A stretch of 64,000 nucleotides of DNA from Aquiflexum balticum DSM 16537 (GCF_900176595.1 NZ_LT838813.1:2122001-2186000), one strand, 5' to 3'; shown: positions 36,884-47,266, counted from the first letter of the stretch. The notes: generated from the sequence alone by a model not told the origin. Numbers and translations: made by a program.

Positions 36884-36979
36884 CATCACCCTGACGTTGG
36901 AAGGGTCTCACGAGGATCAGTAAATGATAGAATTAACATAAATAGAACCTCTGGGGATCCCTCGTGCCTCGGGTGCCAG
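36884..36979. repeat. ~100-bp palindromic intergenic element, copy 2
   Basis: Same build as copy 1: CATCACCCTGACGTTGGAAG at one end, CTCGTGCCTCGGGTGCCAG at the other, and a matching centre (GAGGATCAG, then AATTAACATAAATAGAAC). It differs at many positions, so the copies are old. It ends two bases before the stop codon of the 880-residue cytochrome gene. With copy 1 it fills the 389-bp spacer. Confidence 0.65.
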
Positions 36980-36980
36980 A

Positions 36981-39623
36981 TTATTGATACACCTCATGAT
37001 TTGGATTGCCTCCGGAAATCAGGTAAGCCATCAAATCCTTTAATTCTTCCTCGTTCAGCCTATTGATCAAACCGGGCATCATGACAGATATATCGGATAT
37101 TTTCTTCCTTGTCACATCCTTCTTATAGATTTCCCGGATTGTCTGCGGATCAAATGGATTTTGGGAAATGTAATATTTCTCTTTGTCTTCATTGGTCAGT
37201 TTGCCCAATACCGAACTGCCATCAGCCAGATAGAATATAGTCGCTGCATATTGATCGCTGATGACTGCATTGGGGTGGATGGTGGATTCCAGGATGTCTT
37301 TCGGAGAAAATCTGGTACCCAATTGGGTCAAGTCGGGTCCGACAATTCCACCTTCGCCCTGCATGGTATGGCAGGATAGGCATAAAGTGGCCGCATACAT
37401 CCCTTTGCCTTTTACTAAATCCCTTCCTTTGAGGTCATCCATCAATGCCAAAGCCTCATCCACCTTCCAGTTTTTACCCGGTCCTTGTGGTTGAATATCA
37501 GAAACCATCAAATCATTCCCACTTCCTGTCAATATAGAAGCTCCCGAAAGCTCATTGTAATACTCGAACTTATCGGCGCTGACGTGTGTCAAGGCCATTT
37601 TTCTTGCGCGATCAATAAAACCAATATAACTTCTTCCGCCCTTGTATTTGAAAGCATCATGGATCCAGTTGAAATATTCCTCTCTCAGTTCAGGTGTCCA
37701 GCCGACTTTTGCATTTCCAAGAACCGTTGCAAAATAGGATTGCTGGGCCGGCGGTACATTGGCCAACATGTCCGCGATATCCAGTCCATATTGTGGATTT
37801 CTCAAAATCAAATCCGAAGAAGACGTGAAAGTCTTTTGGAAATCGGCATCATCTTTGGCCCCTTTCAATAAAGTCAATGTTTTCTCCACAGACGCAGGAG
37901 CATCCAAATGCACCAAAACCTTACTCAACAGCCTGTCAACATAATTGTTATTGGCCGGGAAATTTGGATCCAGGTAATTTACAATTTCGTTTCTTAAGTC
38001 ATTTGAAGGCATACCTTGTCTGAAAAGACTCAATTCGATCGCTCTGACCAAATTCACTTTTTCGGTAGCATTCAATTGGTTAAAATCAATTGTCATTAAG
38101 GCATCTAAAATTTTTGGCTGAAGGTATTTGTCGCCATGCCTTGTGAGTGCAATCATAGATTGGATGAGGGTTTTAGGATCTTTTTCTGTCAAAGCCTTGC
38201 TTTCCCATTCCTTTACAGGTTGATGCTCAAGGGCAATTCTAGCAGCATATTGAACAAATCTATCCTCATGTTTCAGATAAGGCCATAGGAAATCCACAGC
38301 TCCTGCCTTTGGTCCACCTGTATGGAATTCTTCTAATTTTCTTCTGATCTGATGTGCTTCAGGTAGTTCAGTTTTAGTGCTTTTTTGATCAACTTCTCCA
38401 TCGTAATAAATTCTATAGACATCAGATTGAAGTCTTCTTCCTCCTGTCATAAAATACATAGCACCATCAGGACCTATGGCCCCATCAGTCAGCGGGAGGG
38501 GAGAACCTGAAATAAATTCTTCAGCTGTGGCAGAATATGTTGCGCCGGAAGGTTCCAAAAACACAGCATAAATAATCCCAAAACTCCAGTCAAAAGCAAA
38601 AAGTGCTTTTCGGTATTTCTCAGGAAAATTTGATCCTGTACCGAACATGACATTGGTGGGAGAACCTTGGCCTATATTTAAAGTGGCAGGTAAATTGTCA
38701 GGATAAACAGGTGACCATTTTTGATTTCCTGTTCTCCAGCCAAATTCACTGCCACTGGTGACATGACATATTCTGGTTGGTCGGTACCATGGCATACCAA
38801 AATCCCATTCCATATCGGAATCATAGGTAAAAAGATCCCCTGCTTCATTGAAAGCGATGTCATAGGCATTCCTGAATCCGGCACTGATCAATTCCCAATT
38901 ATTACCTTCAGGATCAATTTTGGCAATCCATCCTCCTGGTGACATCCTGTTGTTGGCATGACCTCGGGGGTCTTTGATGACCGGAAATAGATTGTCTTCA
39001 TCCCAAACTCTTGGCAATCTGTACGAATCCATTTCAGGAACATCAATATGGTTACCTACCACAATATAAATGGATTGTTTGTCGGGAGATAAAATCATGC
39101 TGTGGGGTCCATGTTCGCCCGGATCTCCTTTCAATGATTTGATCAAAGTGATTTTGTCATATTGGTCGTCTCCTGTAGTATCCTGAATTCTGTATAATCC
39201 CGTTCCCTTGTCAAAAGCATCGTTTGGGTTATGATTGACCATGACATAAAGACTGTTGAAAGCATACAATACTCCTTGCGCATAACCCATCCCGATTGCT
39301 CCTTCCGATCCAATGATGAGTTTTTCAACCTTTGGAGTGAGGTCTTCGGAACCTATTGGGGGTATTTCCAGCCTGTAAAGTGCTCCATACTGATCCGTAG
39401 CAATCATTCTTCCTTTGTCATCGAAGGTTATTCCTACCCAAGATCCTTGCTCGTTTTCACCCGGACTATAGATATGCTCAGCCTTAAACCCGGAAATCAA
39501 TTTTAATTTCTCCAATTTTGGGTGTAGCGGTTCGGTTTTCTCTTCACTTTTTCCACAGGATAATACCAGACAAACCGTAAGGATGAGAATCAGAGGTTTG
39601 CCAATTGAAAGTTTTGTGAACAT
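36981..39623 (-). CDS. Exported NHL/PQQ-dehydrogenase-like protein with HEAT repeats and c-type cytochrome
   Basis: An 880-residue lipoprotein (LILTVCLVLSCGKSEEK). Residues ~40-400 are a beta-propeller of the membrane-bound-dehydrogenase type (GSWVGITFDDKGRMIATDQ, GEHGPHSMILSPDKQSI, FRNAYDIAFNEAGDLFTYD, MWEFGMPWYRP-like blade). Residues ~430-690 look like HEAT-type helices. The C-terminal ~130 residues hold a cytochrome c with CLSCH near 750 and a likely Met ligand in VMMPGLI. Sugar or alcohol oxidation with electron transfer through the haem is the family idea; the quinone cofactor is not proven. Third gene of a minus-strand run with the DUF1501 and DUF1553 proteins. Confidence 0.85.
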   Translation of the reverse strand: MFTKLSIGKPLILILTVCLVLSCGKSEEKTEPLHPKLEKLKLISGFKAEHIYSPGENEQGSWVGITFDDKGRMIATDQYGALYRLEIPPIGSEDLTPKVEKLIIGSEGAIGMGYAQGVLYAFNSLYVMVNHNPNDAFDKGTGLYRIQDTTGDDQYDKITLIKSLKGDPGEHGPHSMILSPDKQSIYIVVGNHIDVPEMDSYRLPRVWDEDNLFPVIKDPRGHANNRMSPGGWIAKIDPEGNNWELISAGFRNAYDIAFNEAGDLFTYDSDMEWDFGMPWYRPTRICHVTSGSEFGWRTGNQKWSPVYPDNLPATLNIGQGSPTNVMFGTGSNFPEKYRKALFAFDWSFGIIYAVFLEPSGATYSATAEEFISGSPLPLTDGAIGPDGAMYFMTGGRRLQSDVYRIYYDGEVDQKSTKTELPEAHQIRRKLEEFHTGGPKAGAVDFLWPYLKHEDRFVQYAARIALEHQPVKEWESKALTEKDPKTLIQSMIALTRHGDKYLQPKILDALMTIDFNQLNATEKVNLVRAIELSLFRQGMPSNDLRNEIVNYLDPNFPANNNYVDRLLSKVLVHLDAPASVEKTLTLLKGAKDDADFQKTFTSSSDLILRNPQYGLDIADMLANVPPAQQSYFATVLGNAKVGWTPELREEYFNWIHDAFKYKGGRSYIGFIDRARKMALTHVSADKFEYYNELSGASILTGSGNDLMVSDIQPQGPGKNWKVDEALALMDDLKGRDLVKGKGMYAATLCLSCHTMQGEGGIVGPDLTQLGTRFSPKDILESTIHPNAVISDQYAATIFYLADGSSVLGKLTNEDKEKYYISQNPFDPQTIREIYKKDVTRKKISDISVMMPGLINRLNEEELKDLMAYLISGGNPNHEVYQ

Positions 39624-39761
39624 GTTTTTTGGATTTAATGGGTTTTATGATTTCAGTGGTTTGAATTAAATTCTTTGGTAAAAGGACTTTCAAGTTAAGT
39701 TAAATAGAAGTGATTAGAAAACCATTCATAGGCTATATTACCCAATTATGGGATTTTAGCA

Positions 39762-41189
39762 TTATACCAACAACTCCAATTCTGCTTTGCCGTGTCCATC
39801 AGGAGTCGTATAAAACGGTCTTTTTTCGATTTCATAGTTTGTGTCGGGTGATATGCCCAAGGCATGGTAAATCGTTTGGTGAATACTATCAATTTTAATG
39901 GGCTTTTCCACTGTCTTACAGGGTCTTTCATCTGCCGTTCTGCCGTATACATGGCCTCTTTTTACCCCACCACCAAACATTAAAATGGAACAACCATCGG
40001 TGAAATGCCTGTGCATGCCATAATTTTTCATATCCTCGATAATGTCAGGAACCTCTACCTGATCCAATACTTTGAGTTCAGGCCTTCCTTCCGTCAGCAT
40101 GTCTCTGCTGAATTCGCTTGCTACTATGACCAAGGTGCGGTCTAATCTACCACTTTCATCCAGATCCCGGATCAAGCGGGCTATTGGAGCATCGATCATT
40201 TTTTTCATGTCCTTCAATCGGGTATGCCCATTGTCATGGGTGTCCCAGCCAAAGAAAGGTTCGTATTCAGTAGTCACACTGATAAATCTTGCTCCTTGAT
40301 CCACCAGCCTTTTGGCCAAAAGACAGCCAAGGCCAAATTTCCCTGTATTGTAACTGTCATAGCTTTCCTTGGCTTCCAAACTGAGGTCAAAGGCTTTGGC
40401 TTCCGGGGAATTCAGCAACATATAAGCTTGTTCCATGGATCTTTTGAGGGACTCTTTTTGATAGTCACTGCCAAATTCTCCCAAAGCACTTTCCTGGACC
40501 AGATTTTCATAGAGTTGGTTCCTTGCCTCAAACCTGCTGGTGGACATTCCCACAGGAGGTCTGACACTTTCCAGTCCCGTACTGGGATCAGGAATCAAAA
40601 ACGGTCCAAATTCACTCCCCAAAAACCCGGCGCTATGGAAGGCTTTCAGTTCTTCACCTTCACCTACTGTAAATCTTTGGCCAATATTTATGAATGGGGG
40701 AATAACCGGATTGAGCGGTCCCAATTCCTTGGCTATCCAAGAACCGATATGGGGGACCACCACTGATTGCGGAGGTTCATAGCAGGTGTGCCAATGATAT
40801 TGGTGCCGGGTATGCAGGATATGCCCCAAGTCTGCGGCAACATAAGATCTGATCAAAGTGCCTTTGTCCATGATTTTCCCTATAGACTCCAATCCTTCAG
40901 AAAAATGAATGCCATCCAAAGCCGTGGGGAATGAAGGAAAAGTACTCAAGACCTCTTTTGATTCCATCCCTTTTCTGAAAGGGGTATATTTCTTGGGGTC
41001 AAAGGTTTCGGTATGGGCCATTCCACCGGCCATAAACAATAATATGACTGTATCTGCTGAAGCGGGGATAGATATTCTGGTATTGCAGGAAGAAAACAGA
41101 CCTGCGATAGGTGAACCCAATCCCATAGTTGCGATGGTGGCTGCACTTGTTTTTTTAAGAAAATCCCTTCTGTTCAGGTTGTTTTTCAT
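39762..41189 (-). CDS. TAT-exported DUF1501 protein
   Basis: A 475-residue protein. TAT signal NNLNRRDFLKKTSAATIATMG. The domain is DUF1501, a sulfatase/alkaline-phosphatase-fold family: VILLFMAGGMAHTETFDPK, HTRHQYHWHTCYEPPQS, GWDTHDNGHTRLKDMKKM and RTLVIVASEFSR are its typical blocks. No experimentally defined activity is known to me. Its gene follows the DUF1549/DUF1553 gene by 3 bp. The two families are nearly always adjacent in Planctomycetes and some Bacteroidota, so they probably act in one pathway on the same extracytoplasmic substrate. Confidence 0.92.
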   Translation of the reverse strand: MKNNLNRRDFLKKTSAATIATMGLGSPIAGLFSSCNTRISIPASADTVILLFMAGGMAHTETFDPKKYTPFRKGMESKEVLSTFPSFPTALDGIHFSEGLESIGKIMDKGTLIRSYVAADLGHILHTRHQYHWHTCYEPPQSVVVPHIGSWIAKELGPLNPVIPPFINIGQRFTVGEGEELKAFHSAGFLGSEFGPFLIPDPSTGLESVRPPVGMSTSRFEARNQLYENLVQESALGEFGSDYQKESLKRSMEQAYMLLNSPEAKAFDLSLEAKESYDSYNTGKFGLGCLLAKRLVDQGARFISVTTEYEPFFGWDTHDNGHTRLKDMKKMIDAPIARLIRDLDESGRLDRTLVIVASEFSRDMLTEGRPELKVLDQVEVPDIIEDMKNYGMHRHFTDGCSILMFGGGVKRGHVYGRTADERPCKTVEKPIKIDSIHQTIYHALGISPDTNYEIEKRPFYTTPDGHGKAELELLV

Positions 41190-41192
41190 GGT

Positions 41193-43568
41193 TCAGTAAA
41201 TTAACTGGAATTCAGGAAGTAATAAAACCGCCCAAAATAAATCCTGTATTTTATCTGTTTCCGGTTGATCCCCCAATGCCGCTTTGGCTATCTGAAATTC
41301 TTTTTGGCTTGGTTTTCTGTTTAAGGTTTGGACAAAAACCTCTTGGATAATCACATCGCTTGATGGGTATTTTTCTTTCCATAACTCAGCCCCTTTATAA
41401 AGGACATCATTGAGCTTTTCTCCGTTTGTCAGTTCAAGGGATTGGAGCAGATTGGCCTGGGAGTCCCTGCTTGTGGACACAATCTCCCTATTGGGTCTGC
41501 CCATGGCAGTCAGAAAACTGTTGTTGGCTACCAAAGAAGCTCTGGCAAAATCAATTGTTGGTTTCTGTTCCGTCAGCAGCTGGTTAGGTTTATACTTCAA
41601 TTCTTTTTCATCAAACACAGGATAGAAAATCCGGCTGATGGCATCTGAAAACTGTTCCGCTGTCAACCTCCTCCTGACCATACCGGTGAATTTATAATCT
41701 TCTGAAAAAAGAAGATCCGGACTTTTTACGCCAATGGAACCGGACTGGTATATTCTGGATGAGGCTATCAAATAAATCAGCTCTTTGAGGTCGTAATTTC
41801 TGTCCACAAATTCTGAGGCCAGCCAATCCAACAAATCCTGACTCCAAGGTTCATTGTCCATTTCATCAACAGGTTCCACCATGCCTCTGCCCATCATTTG
41901 TTTCCAAATCCTGTTGACTATTGTCCGGTACATGCGGCCGTTGGCAGGTTGTACCAGGTATTCGGATAATTGCTGAAGTTTTTCAGAACGTGTGGCAGTA
42001 CTGTCAATTTCTCCCAATTCTTCCCAGAGGATTTTGGTTCCTGCCATTTTTCCGGTAGGGATTTCACAACGGCTGACTTCCAAAGTACTGTCCGCAAAAA
42101 CATTGGCAAAAGCATATGCTTCCTCCAATTTCCAATCTGAGATAAAACTGTCATGGCAGGAAGCGCATTTGAGGTTCAGTCCTAAAATTACCTGGCCGAC
42201 ATTTTGGGCAGCCTGCATTTCTGTCCTTTGACTGGCATTGACTGTTCCCCGCCACCTGATGCCTTCTATAAAGCCTTTGGATTCATCCGTAGGGTTCAAT
42301 AGTTCCTTGACAAATTGGTGGTAAGGTTTGTTTTCCTGGAGAGACTTATAAAGCCAATCGGTGATGTTGTACCGGCCATTGGTGATATATCCTGTGCCTG
42401 TGTAGTCATTCCTCAGGTTATCATTCCAAAATGTCAGCCAATGCTGGGCATAGTCATCTTGGCGGTCCAAGAGATTTCTAAGCCAAATATCTCTTTTGTC
42501 GGGTCTTTCATCCGCATAGAAAAGTTCCAGCTCCGAAGGCGATGGTACCAATCCCACCACATCCAAATATACTCTTCGAAGATAAGTCCTGTCATCCACA
42601 GCTTGCTGCCAAGAGATTCCGTTTTCTCTGAAATACAGGTCCACCCATAAGTCAATAGGGTTTTCCAAACCTTCACTGGATTTTGGGAGAATGGGTTTAC
42701 GGGGTTCCATTTTGGCAACCCGGTATATGCTTGGATTTTCTGCTTCATCAGGCCACGGCGCGCCTTGATCAATCCAAAAACCTAAAAGTGCTATTTCGTC
42801 TTTACTCAGGAGTTTTCCTTTTGAAGGCATTACATCTTTGTGGTTTTTTGGCAAAGTAATCCTCCTGATGATCTCGCTGGAAGAGGAGTTTCCAACTTGG
42901 AGAATTTCTCCGGATTCTCCCCCTTTGAAAACAGCTTCTTTGGAATCCAGTCTTAAATCTGCTTCTACTTTGGCACCGCTATGGCATTTGTAGCAGTTAT
43001 GGGCCAAAATGGTTCTGACCTCACCGATCAGTTGGATTTCCTTTTCAGGACTTAATCCGGCAGAGATATCTCCATATCCGGTCAAGTCAAAACTAGGGGT
43101 CTGATAATTATTGGATGATTCCCAAGGGAATGTTTCAGTCAGATAATTTTCTCCATGTGTAAGAGAAGCGCCAAGATGGCCCGTAATTATTACTGACAAA
43201 GAAGTCAGGAATAGGGAAGCCCTAAACCATTTGATAAACCGTTGCTGCTTGATAGAAAGTTGCAGGAAAACAAGGATCAGCACACTTCCAACTCCCGTTA
43301 AAATTCCTGTCAATCTATGGCGATCCAGCAAATCTCCAGAAATATCCTCATTGCCAGCAAGCAATAATCCCAAACCAACAGCAAGAAGGCCACTGATTAC
43401 TCCTGCTTTCAGCATGAGATTAATCCCTGGTTTTAATTTGGAATCCGGCTTTCCAATTGTCCATAATTCGAGAATCGCCGCAAAAAGTATCAAGCTAATG
43501 GGGAAATGGACTATCATAGGATGTAGTCTTCCCAAAAACTGCCAAATCCATAAAGATTCTGAAACCAT
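41193..43568 (-). CDS. DUF1549/DUF1553 protein with membrane N-terminus and c-type cytochrome
   Basis: A 791-residue protein. Residues 10-145 form about four membrane segments of the DUF2231-like type (LGRLHPMIVHFPISLILFA to VIITGHLGASLTHG). A planctomycete-type cytochrome c follows with C192-Y-K-C195-H196 and DLRLDSKEAVFKGGESG. DUF1549 starts near 290 (PIDLWVDLYFRENGISW, YLRRVYLDVVGLVPSPSEL), with a second CASCH in LNLKCASCHDSF. DUF1553 lies in the C-terminal half (NRIWKQMMGRGMVEPVDEMD, IYLIASSRIYQ). Two haem sites are thus visible. It starts the operon with the DUF1501 gene. Reaction unknown; electron transfer from an oxidised sugar is inferred. Confidence 0.9.
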   Translation of the reverse strand: MVSESLWIWQFLGRLHPMIVHFPISLILFAAILELWTIGKPDSKLKPGINLMLKAGVISGLLAVGLGLLLAGNEDISGDLLDRHRLTGILTGVGSVLILVFLQLSIKQQRFIKWFRASLFLTSLSVIITGHLGASLTHGENYLTETFPWESSNNYQTPSFDLTGYGDISAGLSPEKEIQLIGEVRTILAHNCYKCHSGAKVEADLRLDSKEAVFKGGESGEILQVGNSSSSEIIRRITLPKNHKDVMPSKGKLLSKDEIALLGFWIDQGAPWPDEAENPSIYRVAKMEPRKPILPKSSEGLENPIDLWVDLYFRENGISWQQAVDDRTYLRRVYLDVVGLVPSPSELELFYADERPDKRDIWLRNLLDRQDDYAQHWLTFWNDNLRNDYTGTGYITNGRYNITDWLYKSLQENKPYHQFVKELLNPTDESKGFIEGIRWRGTVNASQRTEMQAAQNVGQVILGLNLKCASCHDSFISDWKLEEAYAFANVFADSTLEVSRCEIPTGKMAGTKILWEELGEIDSTATRSEKLQQLSEYLVQPANGRMYRTIVNRIWKQMMGRGMVEPVDEMDNEPWSQDLLDWLASEFVDRNYDLKELIYLIASSRIYQSGSIGVKSPDLLFSEDYKFTGMVRRRLTAEQFSDAISRIFYPVFDEKELKYKPNQLLTEQKPTIDFARASLVANNSFLTAMGRPNREIVSTSRDSQANLLQSLELTNGEKLNDVLYKGAELWKEKYPSSDVIIQEVFVQTLNRKPSQKEFQIAKAALGDQPETDKIQDLFWAVLLLPEFQLIY

Positions 43569-43844
43569 TTGAAAATTTAAGTGAATTTTATTGAATAGTC
43601 CAACTATAATTTTCCCTTGTTTCTATGAAAAAAGTATCCTGTACTGTACGGTGTTTTGTTCACCAAATAATCTTTTTACCGATAGGCATTTTCTGATTTG
43701 CTAATTCATTTTCCTGTTTATACCTTTTAAAGATTTCCAAACAGGATAATGCAGGACAGCATATACTTATTAAATAAGAATATTCGGCATTAGAATTTTG
43801 GGCCAAATTGAACCGATACCCATCGTTCATTCTACTTATACCTT

Positions 43845-46800
43845 ATGAAAACAATATATCCCACAGGAATCAGACTCAAGAGCATCATCAGGATGACAAT
43901 AATATTTTTGATTTCGATGACTGCATTTCAATGTAGCCAAGATCAATCTTTGGAGTTCCAAAAAGGTGCACACATCATGTTGGTAGGAAATAATCTGGGC
44001 TCACGGATGTTGGAATATGGGACATTTGAAACAGAAATGCATGTCAGGTATCCTGATAGTCTGTTGTATATCCGAAATATGGCTGATGCAGGTAATACTC
44101 CCGGTTTCAGACCGCATTCAGGAAGGGTGTCTCCTTGGGCATTTCCCGGGGCTGAGGATTTTCAGACGGAACTGGCAAATAATTCCAATTCTGAAGGACA
44201 TTTTGAAAATCCGGATGAATGGTTAAGCAGGCATGAAGCAGATATTATTTTGGCATTTTTTGGCTACAATGAATCTTTTAAGGGAAAAGAGGGGCTGGAT
44301 AATTACAAGGCCGAGTTGGATGCTTTTATCAAACATACCCTTGGCCAACAATATAATGGGAAGTCTTCGCCCAAGCTTGCGATTATTTCACCTATAGCAT
44401 TTGAGGACCTTTCCGGTCTAAGGGATTTGCCAAATGGCAAAAAGGAAAATGAGAGTCTTGCGCTCTATACCAAGGCCATGAAGGAGGTTTCAGAAAAAAA
44501 CCAAGTACTTTTTGTGGATGCCTTTGAACCTTCCAAAAAATGGTATGATTCCTCCGATGAACCTTTGACCATTGATGGTTCCCAATTGAATGAGGAGGGT
44601 TATGAAAAATTAGCGGTGTTATTGGCAGATAAAGTTTTTGGGAAAGAAAAACCAAAAGCTGAACAACATCGGGAATTGATCCATGAAATGGTCATGGAAA
44701 AAAACTGGATGTGGCACAACGATTACAAATCCCCCAATGGGGTACATGTGTATGGAAGAAGGTACAATCCATTTGGGCCGGACAATTATCCCTTTGAGTT
44801 GGAAAAAATCCGACAAATGACTGCAAACAGGGATGAAGCCATTTGGAAAGCGGCAAAAGGTGAGAAAATGGACCTCGTTGCTGCTGACAAAAATACAAGA
44901 GAGCTTCCCCCTGTTCAGACCAATTTCAACCCCCAACAAAATGGTAGTTTGGAATATCTTTATGGAGAAGATGCCTTAAACACATTGGCGGTTCCGGAAG
45001 GTTACAAAATTGATCTTTTTGCTTCTGAAGTGGAATTTCCCGATTTGGCAAATCCTGTTCAGATGAGTTTTGACAACAAAGGAAGGCTTTGGGTGGCCAC
45101 ATGCCCGAGTTACCCGCATTACAAACCCGGAGACAATAAACCAGATGATAAAATCATCATTTTGGAAGATACTGATGGTGATGGAAAAGCAGACAAACAG
45201 ACGATTTTTGCCGATGGGCTTCATTTGCCGATGGGCTTTGAAATTGCTCCGGAAGGGGTGTATGTATCCCAAGGTACAAACCTAAAAATCCTGATTGACA
45301 CCAATGGAGATGATAAAGCAGATAAAGTTGAAATCCTTTTGAGCGGCTTTGATGACCACGATACCCACCATGTGATTTCAGCTTTTGCTGCAGATCCTTC
45401 TGGGGCGATTTATATGGGCGAGGGCGTATTTTTGCATACCAATGTGGAAACATCCTATGGTCCTGTCAGGGCTACTAATGGGGGTTTTTATAGATTCAAT
45501 CCATCCAGAAGTCATTTGGAAAGAACCGCTCAATTGGCCATTCCCAATCCATGGGGTATAGCTTTTGATGATTGGGGACAGAATTTCTTTGCCGAAACTT
45601 CAGGTCCGGATGTGAGGTGGATGATGCCGGGATCTGTGTTTCCAAGATATGGCGAAGCTACCCATAAATCCCAAAATCTGATAGAAGAATCCCAAAGAGT
45701 CCGACCGACTTCAGGATTGGAATTTGTATCCAGCAGACATTTTCCAGATGAGGTGCAAGGGGATATGTTGATTGCCAATACCATTGGATTTTTGGGGATG
45801 AAGCAACACCAAATGATTGAAGAAGGAACGGGTTTCACCACTAAGTTCAGACATGATATTGTAAAAGGAACTGACAGGAATTTCAGACCCGTAGACATGG
45901 AATTTGCACCAGATGGATCTTTGTATTTTATCGATTGGCACAATGTCCTGATCGGCCACATGCAACACAATGCGCGCGATCCGCTTCGTGACCACGTGCA
46001 TGGAAGAGTCTACAGAATCACTTATCCATCCAGACCATTGGTGACTCCGGCAAAAATCGATGGAGCAAGCATCTCTGAATTATTGGATAACTTGAAGCTA
46101 CCTGAATTCAGGGCCAGGTACAGAACAAGGAGAGAATTGAGGGGGAGGAATGTGGATGAAGTCACTTCAGCTGTCAAAACCTGGGCCGCGAGTTTGGATA
46201 AAAACGATTCCAAGTACGAACATTACTTAACAGAAGCATTATGGGTAACCTGGGGATTGAATAAGGTGGATCAAGAGTTACTCAAGCAATTGCTGAAGGC
46301 CAAAGATTACCGGGCAAGGGCAGCAGCAGTAAGGGTCTTGAGGTATATGGGTCATCAGGTCAAGGACCAGGATAAACTATTGATGGAAGCGGTGAAAGAT
46401 GAACATGGCAGGGTAAGATTGGAAGCCATAGTGGCTGCATCATGGTTGCCTCGAGATAAAGGATTACCTGTTTTGGCTGAGGCGGAGAAAATGCCTTTAG
46501 ATGATTGGATGGTCCATGCCCATGAAGCAGCAGTTGCACATATCAACGACTTATCTGTCAGAGAGAAAAAAGAAGAAGACATCAAATCCAATCTCTCTGG
46601 AGGTGATCTGGAACTGTTCAACATGGGCAAAGAGATCTATAGCAGGGACGGTTACTGTAGCACCTGTCATCAGCCCGATGGCAGGGGACTTTCCGCCTCT
46701 TTGTTCCCACCTATTGTTGGCACGCCTTGGGTTTTGGGCAGCGAGGAACGCTTGATCAAACTGGTCCTTAAAGGGTTGTTAGGTCCAATAGAAGTATTGG

Positions 46801-47018
46801 GAAGAGAATATCCAGGACAAGTTCCGATGACTCCTTATGAAGGCATGCTCAATGACAATGAAATTGCCGCAGTCCTGACTTATGTGAGAAACTCTTTTGG
46901 CAACCAAGCCTCCCCCATCCGGACCGAAAAGGTGAAAGAGGTTCGGGCTTCAGTGGCAGATAGGAAAGGGTTCTATTCTCCAGCAGAATTGCTAAAGGAA
47001 CATCCTATGGAGAAGTGA
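43845..47018 (+). CDS. Fusion: SGNH hydrolase-like + membrane-bound dehydrogenase propeller + HEAT + cytochrome c
   Basis: A 1057-residue protein (PVC-type haem-binding CxxCH family). A signal/lipobox-like start (IIFLISMTAFQCSQDQ) is followed by an SGNH-like domain at ~40-260 (AHIMLVGNNLGSRMLEYG, FFGYNESF, DGSQLNEEGYEKL). The propeller spans ~360-720 (GYKIDLFASEVEFPDLANP, DTDGDGKADKQTIFADGL, IPNPWGIAFDDWGQNFFAE). HEAT-like helices run ~760-910, and cytochrome c has C938-S-T-C941-H942 with VPMTPYEGML as ligand region. The D-x-D-G-D repeats look calcium-binding. It is divergent from the DUF1553 operon. Likely an extracytoplasmic carbohydrate-related redox protein. Confidence 0.88.
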   Translation: MKTIYPTGIRLKSIIRMTIIFLISMTAFQCSQDQSLEFQKGAHIMLVGNNLGSRMLEYGTFETEMHVRYPDSLLYIRNMADAGNTPGFRPHSGRVSPWAFPGAEDFQTELANNSNSEGHFENPDEWLSRHEADIILAFFGYNESFKGKEGLDNYKAELDAFIKHTLGQQYNGKSSPKLAIISPIAFEDLSGLRDLPNGKKENESLALYTKAMKEVSEKNQVLFVDAFEPSKKWYDSSDEPLTIDGSQLNEEGYEKLAVLLADKVFGKEKPKAEQHRELIHEMVMEKNWMWHNDYKSPNGVHVYGRRYNPFGPDNYPFELEKIRQMTANRDEAIWKAAKGEKMDLVAADKNTRELPPVQTNFNPQQNGSLEYLYGEDALNTLAVPEGYKIDLFASEVEFPDLANPVQMSFDNKGRLWVATCPSYPHYKPGDNKPDDKIIILEDTDGDGKADKQTIFADGLHLPMGFEIAPEGVYVSQGTNLKILIDTNGDDKADKVEILLSGFDDHDTHHVISAFAADPSGAIYMGEGVFLHTNVETSYGPVRATNGGFYRFNPSRSHLERTAQLAIPNPWGIAFDDWGQNFFAETSGPDVRWMMPGSVFPRYGEATHKSQNLIEESQRVRPTSGLEFVSSRHFPDEVQGDMLIANTIGFLGMKQHQMIEEGTGFTTKFRHDIVKGTDRNFRPVDMEFAPDGSLYFIDWHNVLIGHMQHNARDPLRDHVHGRVYRITYPSRPLVTPAKIDGASISELLDNLKLPEFRARYRTRRELRGRNVDEVTSAVKTWAASLDKNDSKYEHYLTEALWVTWGLNKVDQELLKQLLKAKDYRARAAAVRVLRYMGHQVKDQDKLLMEAVKDEHGRVRLEAIVAASWLPRDKGLPVLAEAEKMPLDDWMVHAHEAAVAHINDLSVREKKEEDIKSNLSGGDLELFNMGKEIYSRDGYCSTCHQPDGRGLSASLFPPIVGTPWVLGSEERLIKLVLKGLLGPIEVLGREYPGQVPMTPYEGMLNDNEIAAVLTYVRNSFGNQASPIRTEKVKEVRASVADRKGFYSPAELLKEHPMEK

Positions 47019-47035
47019 GTTTGAAGGATGAAGGA

Positions 47036-47165
47036 GGAGGTTTATTAGAGCCAAGAACCAAGAGCCAAGAAACAAGAAGAGGAATGAGTTGAGAGAAGGC
47101 CTTTCCTTGTCACTTCGACGTCAGGTCTAGTCCGCCGTGGCGGAAGAAGTCTATTACTCTGGAAT
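47036..47165. repeat. Purine-rich short tandem repeat plus hairpin fragment
   Basis: Degenerate AGCCAAGAACCAAGAGCCA-type units at ~47049-47085, then CCTTGTCACTTCGACGTCAGG (47106 onward) and AGAAGTCTATTACTC, which match the arms of the large hairpin at 54092-54178. Non-coding. Confidence 0.6.
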
Positions 47166-47266
47166 TAAGGTAAAGACTCATTGACGATGGATAAGAATCT
47201 AGAATCAAGAAAGACATTAAAAAAGATAATATGATTTCCGTATTTCTGAACGAGCTTTAAAAAACC

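Noticed and set aside
36626-37066. Two short plus-strand frames
   Set aside because: They are translations of the ~100-bp palindromic elements and of the antisense of the cytochrome gene.
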